35,842 nt of DNA from JADFSZ01 sp022560555 [NCBI: PVC group bacterium] (GTDB taxonomy: Bacteria; GCA-001730085; JADFSZ01). A program made the position numbers and the translations under genes. The stretch lies in contig JADFSZ010000002.1 in assembly GCA_022560555.1 (NCBI GenBank), forward strand, positions 1-35,842, written 5' to 3'. Positions 32,181 through 35,842 of this stretch are shown in pieces; positions within the stretch are counted from its first letter, which is position 1; every line of letters begins with the position of its first letter. A model generated the notes under the pieces. That model had not been told where the DNA came from. It did no database searches and saw only the letters and a list, made by a program, of their open reading frames with translations.

Positions 32181-34190
32181 TCACACTTCCTGGCTTTTCT
32201 GCTTGTCCAGTTCTTGGTTAAGAACATCTTGAGAAACAAATCCGTCTTCGACAAGGATTTCACCGATTTTCTTTTTCTCTTTCAGCTCTTTCGGGATCGT
32301 AAACACGAATGTCGCACCTTGGCCCACAACGGATTCAATCCAAATACGCCCGTGATGATCTTCGATCACTTTTTTGACTATTCCCAGGCCCGCTCCCGTT
32401 CCTTCGTATTCCGCGTTGGAGTGAAGGCGTTTAAACATCCCAAAAATTTGGTCATGGTATTTCGGATCAATGCCGATCCCATTGTCTTTAACAAAAAATT
32501 TATGGTTATCAGCTTCAGACACATATCCCACTTCCACGCGAGGGTGATCCGGATTGTCTTTGGATGAAAATTTGATCCCATTGTTGATCAAATTCAGGAA
32601 AACTTCCGTCATTTTGATACGATCACAGCAGACAACAGGAATATTTGGAGGAATCACCATCTCGACCTTGTGTTCTTTGATATCAAATTCTATACGCTTT
32701 AAAACAGCTTCTAATAGTTCATTGATATTAACGTCTTCAAACGGATTTTGAATACGTGAAATGCGTGACAGCGCCAAAAGATCATCAATTAATTGGTTCA
32801 TTCTGTTCACACCGCCGATGATTTCCTGGATATGATCCCGCCCCTCGTCATCCAGCTTGTCCCGGTAATCTTCTTCCAAAAACTTGGCAAACGAGGCAAT
32901 TCCCCGTAAAGGAGCTCTCAAGTCATGGCTGGCGGTGTATGTAAAACTATCCAGCTCTTTATTAACTTTTTCCAGCATGCCTTTTTGACTTTCGAGTTCC
33001 GCCCTTTTTTGCTCAATATTTTTATTAGCCTCCACCAAATTGTCCGTCATCTGATTAAAAGCGAGCGCCAGTTCTCCGATTTCGTCCTGGCCATACACGG
33101 CGGCCCGTGCGGAAAGATTGCCTTCGGCAATGGACGCGGAGACATCCGTTAGAGCGCGAATGGGACGCGATATCGTGCGGGCAATCACAATCGCGATAAC
33201 AACAACGGCGCACATGAGAAGTATGCTGATGTTCATCAATTTCTTTCTGAGTTGATTGGCGGACGAAAAAACTTCTTTTGTGTCCATTTTAACAATGAGT
33301 CCCCATCGAAAACTAGGAATGTACCGGCTGACGAACAGAACTTCTTCTTGGCGATAATCCAGGGCTCGTCCAACATCTCTATTTGAAGTAGATCTTTTTT
33401 TGAGGCTGGAAGCCTCAAACGAATTTTTTTTGACCGAACGGACAAAAGCGGCATTTTTATCAAATCGGAGCGGGGTCGCGAAAACCACGTTATCGCCTGA
33501 ATGTGCCATGATCATCGTTCCGCCCGTGTTCCCCAGGCTGGAGTAATCTTTGACAAGTTCGCTTATGCCCGCGTTATTCATTTTGACAATCAAAACACCG
33601 ATCAGCTCGGCGCCTTTCAAGATGGGCGCGGAAATAAAAAGGGCGGCCTTCTCGGTATTATAATCATATTCGAAATCCGAAATTTCTGTCTTGGATGATT
33701 CTTTTGCCCGGATAAAAACCTTCGTCAATTCGGATTCTTCATAAAGCGCGATTTCGTAAATAGAGCTGATGGAAAGGCGTTCAACGGAAAATACAATTTC
33801 GCCGCGCGGACGGATCAGGTACAAATCTTCAAATTCCGATGTTTTTTTGTAGTACGTCAAAAAGGGGCGATACTCTTTCTTTATATCTTGGAAGGCTTCA
33901 GGATTCGCAACTTTATCTTCAAACGCCGCGCTCAACTCCTCCATGGCTTCGATAATGTCCGACGTATGAGAGAGATTCGTAACGGCCCGCTCTTTTTCCC
34001 GCAGATAAAACTCAATTTGATTGGTTTTGTTATCAGCGACCGCGACCAAGCTATTGGTGACCTCAGTTTCAAGAACTTTTTTAGATGTGTTATAGCTGAT
34101 GTTGATCGCAACAGCCATCGGCACAAGCGCGATGACCAAGAAAGACAATACAAACTTCGTCGTGATGGGGAGATTATTAAAAAAGGTCAT
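32181..34190 (-). CDS. Membrane sensor histidine kinase with Cache-like sensor and C-terminal MshEN-like motif
   Basis: This 669-residue kinase has membrane segments at about 13-32 and 318-338 that frame a periplasmic sensor (33-315), probably Cache-like: LYLIRPRGEIVFSV, and SAPILKGAELIGVLIVKM. HAMP covers about 338-392 and a coiled coil follows. HisKA has His422 in SHDLRAPLRG. HATPase_c has the N box NLINNGIKFS at 533-542, DNGIGI at 569-574 and GTGAGLG at 597-603. After the kinase core the last 29 residues contain KIGEILVEDG followed by an LxxxLxxQ-type helix (641-664), one MshEN-like motif. The gene starts 4 nt inside the end of the preceding kinase gene. Confidence 0.92.
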   Translation of the reverse strand: MTFFNNLPITTKFVLSFLVIALVPMAVAINISYNTSKKVLETEVTNSLVAVADNKTNQIEFYLREKERAVTNLSHTSDIIEAMEELSAAFEDKVANPEAFQDIKKEYRPFLTYYKKTSEFEDLYLIRPRGEIVFSVERLSISSIYEIALYEESELTKVFIRAKESSKTEISDFEYDYNTEKAALFISAPILKGAELIGVLIVKMNNAGISELVKDYSSLGNTGGTMIMAHSGDNVVFATPLRFDKNAAFVRSVKKNSFEASSLKKRSTSNRDVGRALDYRQEEVLFVSRYIPSFRWGLIVKMDTKEVFSSANQLRKKLMNISILLMCAVVVIAIVIARTISRPIRALTDVSASIAEGNLSARAAVYGQDEIGELALAFNQMTDNLVEANKNIEQKRAELESQKGMLEKVNKELDSFTYTASHDLRAPLRGIASFAKFLEEDYRDKLDDEGRDHIQEIIGGVNRMNQLIDDLLALSRISRIQNPFEDVNINELLEAVLKRIEFDIKEHKVEMVIPPNIPVVCCDRIKMTEVFLNLINNGIKFSSKDNPDHPRVEVGYVSEADNHKFFVKDNGIGIDPKYHDQIFGMFKRLHSNAEYEGTGAGLGIVKKVIEDHHGRIWIESVVGQGATFVFTIPKELKEKKKIGEILVEDGFVSQDVLNQELDKQKSQEV

Positions 34191-35719
34191 AGTTTATTTT
34201 TTGCCTGCACTTTACACTGATCAATATGTTCAAAAAATTCTTCGACATCTATCACATCATCCGGATATGTCAGCCATTGAAATTCCAAATTAATATTTTG
34301 TATGCCATTTTCTTTTTCCTCTTGTTGTATCCAAGCCGATCTTAAACGTTTTTCAATTTTTACGGCTTGGTCTTTATCACAATATAAAAGGGCAATCACG
34401 ATCTTGCCATGAAGCGTTATCACCGTATCCTTAACTTGTCTCAATGCGTAGTTAAGCGTGCTTTCAGCTTTCTTTAGGAGGTCCGTCTTTGTCAGGGTGG
34501 AAGCCGCCTCTTTTCCGCCAGGACCCTTCAAGGAGATAATGGTCAAGGAAACTTGAGTGCCTTTTTTCTGGGCATCTTCGATCGCTTGCGTCAATATTTC
34601 TTTGAGAAACGACTCCGGAGTGTATTTCGGCAGAGTAAAAACAAATTGTGTTCCTTTGCCGTATTCGCTCTCGACCCAAATGCGTCCCTTATGAAGCTCA
34701 ACAATGCCTTTGGCAATCGAAAGCCCCAACCCCGTTCCTTTTTCTCCGGCACCGTGTTTACGACCAAACTGCTGGAACTTGCTGAACACTTTTGTTAAAT
34801 CTTCTTCGGTAATTCCCATTCCGGTATCACTGACTTGGCATTCAAATTCGTCGTCTTTTTCGAGCACAGAGATTTCAATAGAGCCTTCGTGTGTAAATTT
34901 GAGCGCGTTGTTAATCAAGTTCATAAAAACTTGGATTAATTTATCATGATCGGAATAGATGCGGATCTCATGAGTTGGCAGAGTGGATTTCAGGGTTAAT
35001 CCTTTTTTTTCCACCTTAAATTGAAGCGAAGTAATGATCTGATGAATCAGGGATTTTAAATCAATGAGCTCACGTTTAAGTTCGATCTGGCCGGCTTCAA
35101 TCTTGGAGATATCCAAGAGATTGTTAATAATCCGTGTCAGACGGTCAACATCTTCTTTGCAAATATTCAAAAATTCGCGTTGATTTTCCGTTGTCGGTCC
35201 CAAAATCCCTTCGGCGATTTGCGAAACGGTTTCACGGATGGTGGTGAGAGGGGTCCGAAGCTCATGAGAAACCGTTGATATAAAGTCGGATTTCATTTGA
35301 TCAAGTTTTTGCAGTTCTTTATTTTTTTTCTCCAGTTCTTTATATAAAAGCTTAATGGCGTCATTTGTTTTTTTCATCCCCCATATCTGCAAATCAAGAT
35401 CTTCTTTCGTCTGATGCAAATCCTGTAAAATCCGCCCCACAAACCGCCCCAAGGCCAGTGAACTGTTTTGAGCCAACTGAGCATCTTGGATCCACTGATC
35501 GTCTTTTTGTTCCAATCCAACCATGAGATCAAAATTCAGGTTTTTGTCCCAATCATTTGTACCATGAAAGCAAGGGATTTTGAGGGCCTCGGATATTTCT
35601 TTGGACTCCGCCGATTGATCCGTATCCACGATGGCACAAAGCAAAGGATTTTCCTGTTTTTTTAGGAAATCGGCCATCTTTTTTAACGGTTTGCCGGATC
35701 CAACCAAAACAATATGCAT
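34187..35719 (-). CDS. Soluble histidine kinase with Rossmann-like N-terminus and degenerate GGDEF-like C-terminus
   Basis: This 510-residue protein has no membrane segment. Residues 1-75 (MHIVLVGSGKPLKKMADFL, then LLCAIVDTD and a final LMVGLE) look like a nucleotide-binding Rossmann-type fold. A coiled coil (about 100-140) leads to HisKA with His152 in STVSHELRTPLTTIRE, then HATPase_c with NLINNALKFT at 267-276, DTGMGI at 298-303 and GTGLGLS at 328-334. Residues 370-490 resemble a GGDEF domain in spacing, but the signature reads LHGKIVIALL, so cyclase activity is unlikely. ATG 35719 has AAGGAG 10 nt away; the open frame reaches 35800 without a supported start. Confidence 0.85.
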   Translation of the reverse strand: MHIVLVGSGKPLKKMADFLKKQENPLLCAIVDTDQSAESKEISEALKIPCFHGTNDWDKNLNFDLMVGLEQKDDQWIQDAQLAQNSSLALGRFVGRILQDLHQTKEDLDLQIWGMKKTNDAIKLLYKELEKKNKELQKLDQMKSDFISTVSHELRTPLTTIRETVSQIAEGILGPTTENQREFLNICKEDVDRLTRIINNLLDISKIEAGQIELKRELIDLKSLIHQIITSLQFKVEKKGLTLKSTLPTHEIRIYSDHDKLIQVFMNLINNALKFTHEGSIEISVLEKDDEFECQVSDTGMGITEEDLTKVFSKFQQFGRKHGAGEKGTGLGLSIAKGIVELHKGRIWVESEYGKGTQFVFTLPKYTPESFLKEILTQAIEDAQKKGTQVSLTIISLKGPGGKEAASTLTKTDLLKKAESTLNYALRQVKDTVITLHGKIVIALLYCDKDQAVKIEKRLRSAWIQQEEKENGIQNINLEFQWLTYPDDVIDVEEFFEHIDQCKVQAKNKL

Positions 35720-35800
35720 TTTTTCCGTGCTCCTTATATGATTGCATGTTCCCAATGGCTCATGTCCTTTCATGCCGCGGGTTTCCCCTTGAACATCCAA

Positions 35801-35815
35801 GAGACAAACTGTCTC
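35801..35815. promoter_or_regulatory. Operator-like palindrome upstream of the kinase genes
   Basis: GAGACA-AAC-TGTCTC is a perfect 6-bp inverted repeat about 85 nt before the first kinase start. It is adjacent to the very AT-rich 35820-35842 stretch that could hold a promoter. The window edge prevents judging more. Confidence 0.3.
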
Positions 35816-35842
35816 ACTTTAATATAAATATATATAACAGAA

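Overview
This window looks like a contiguous piece of chromosome from an uncultured Gram-negative bacterium. All recognisable genes lie on the minus strand, so transcription runs from high to low coordinates. The envelope is diderm: there is a secretin, an outer-membrane-type lipoprotein, an O-antigen-ligase-like protein and a type IV pilus / type II secretion machine. Gene order and style remind me of Candidatus Omnitrophota (OP3). That is an impression; the window has no rRNA or other decisive marker. I saw no tRNA, rRNA, CRISPR array, transposase or prophage.

Region A (about 31.28-35.72 kb) is a signalling block. It holds two soluble or membrane histidine kinases that overlap by 4 nt, then an Rcp1-type response regulator and a CheY-type response regulator. 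The first kinase has a Rossmann-like N-terminus and a GGDEF-like C-terminal domain that has lost its signature. The second ends in a 24-residue motif resembling one half of the MshEN c-di-GMP-binding module, which is also present in the pilus ATPase of this window.

Region B (about 15.83-31.25 kb) is a pilus/secretion operon. A near-consensus sigma-70 promoter (31221-31249) precedes a leader of about 335 nt packed with direct repeats and hairpins. The genes follow in order: ParA-type ATPase, PilM, PilN, a PilO with a PilP/GspC-like C-terminus, a short secretin with a helical-repeat tail, GspF/PilC, a GspG-like major pseudopilin, a PilX/GspK-like protein, GspE/PilB, a 1194-residue secreted surface protein, a PilV-like and a PilW-like minor pilin, and a single-domain response regulator. 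A clear intrinsic terminator follows (15754-15781). The surface protein sits among minor pilins, where PilY1-type tip adhesins are usually encoded.

Region C (about 11.86-15.51 kb) holds purA behind a structured intergenic region, then a NodU/CmcH-type carbamoyltransferase split by a one-base frameshift near 13449, then an SxtJ-like membrane protein.

Region D (1-11.81 kb) is a tightly packed housekeeping and envelope run: ComEA-like protein, LysM lipoprotein, a small proline/aspartate-rich anchored protein, WalJ-like metallo-hydrolase, accD, folC, a TPR-fused O-antigen-ligase-like protein, a TPR membrane protein, a DUF3006-like protein, a nitrilase-family amidase, rsmI, alr, eno and ftsB. Many neighbours overlap by 1-4 nt, which implies translational coupling. 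Several start codons were moved from the longest reading frame to sites with better Shine-Dalgarno spacing or proper signal peptides; each case is stated in the entry.
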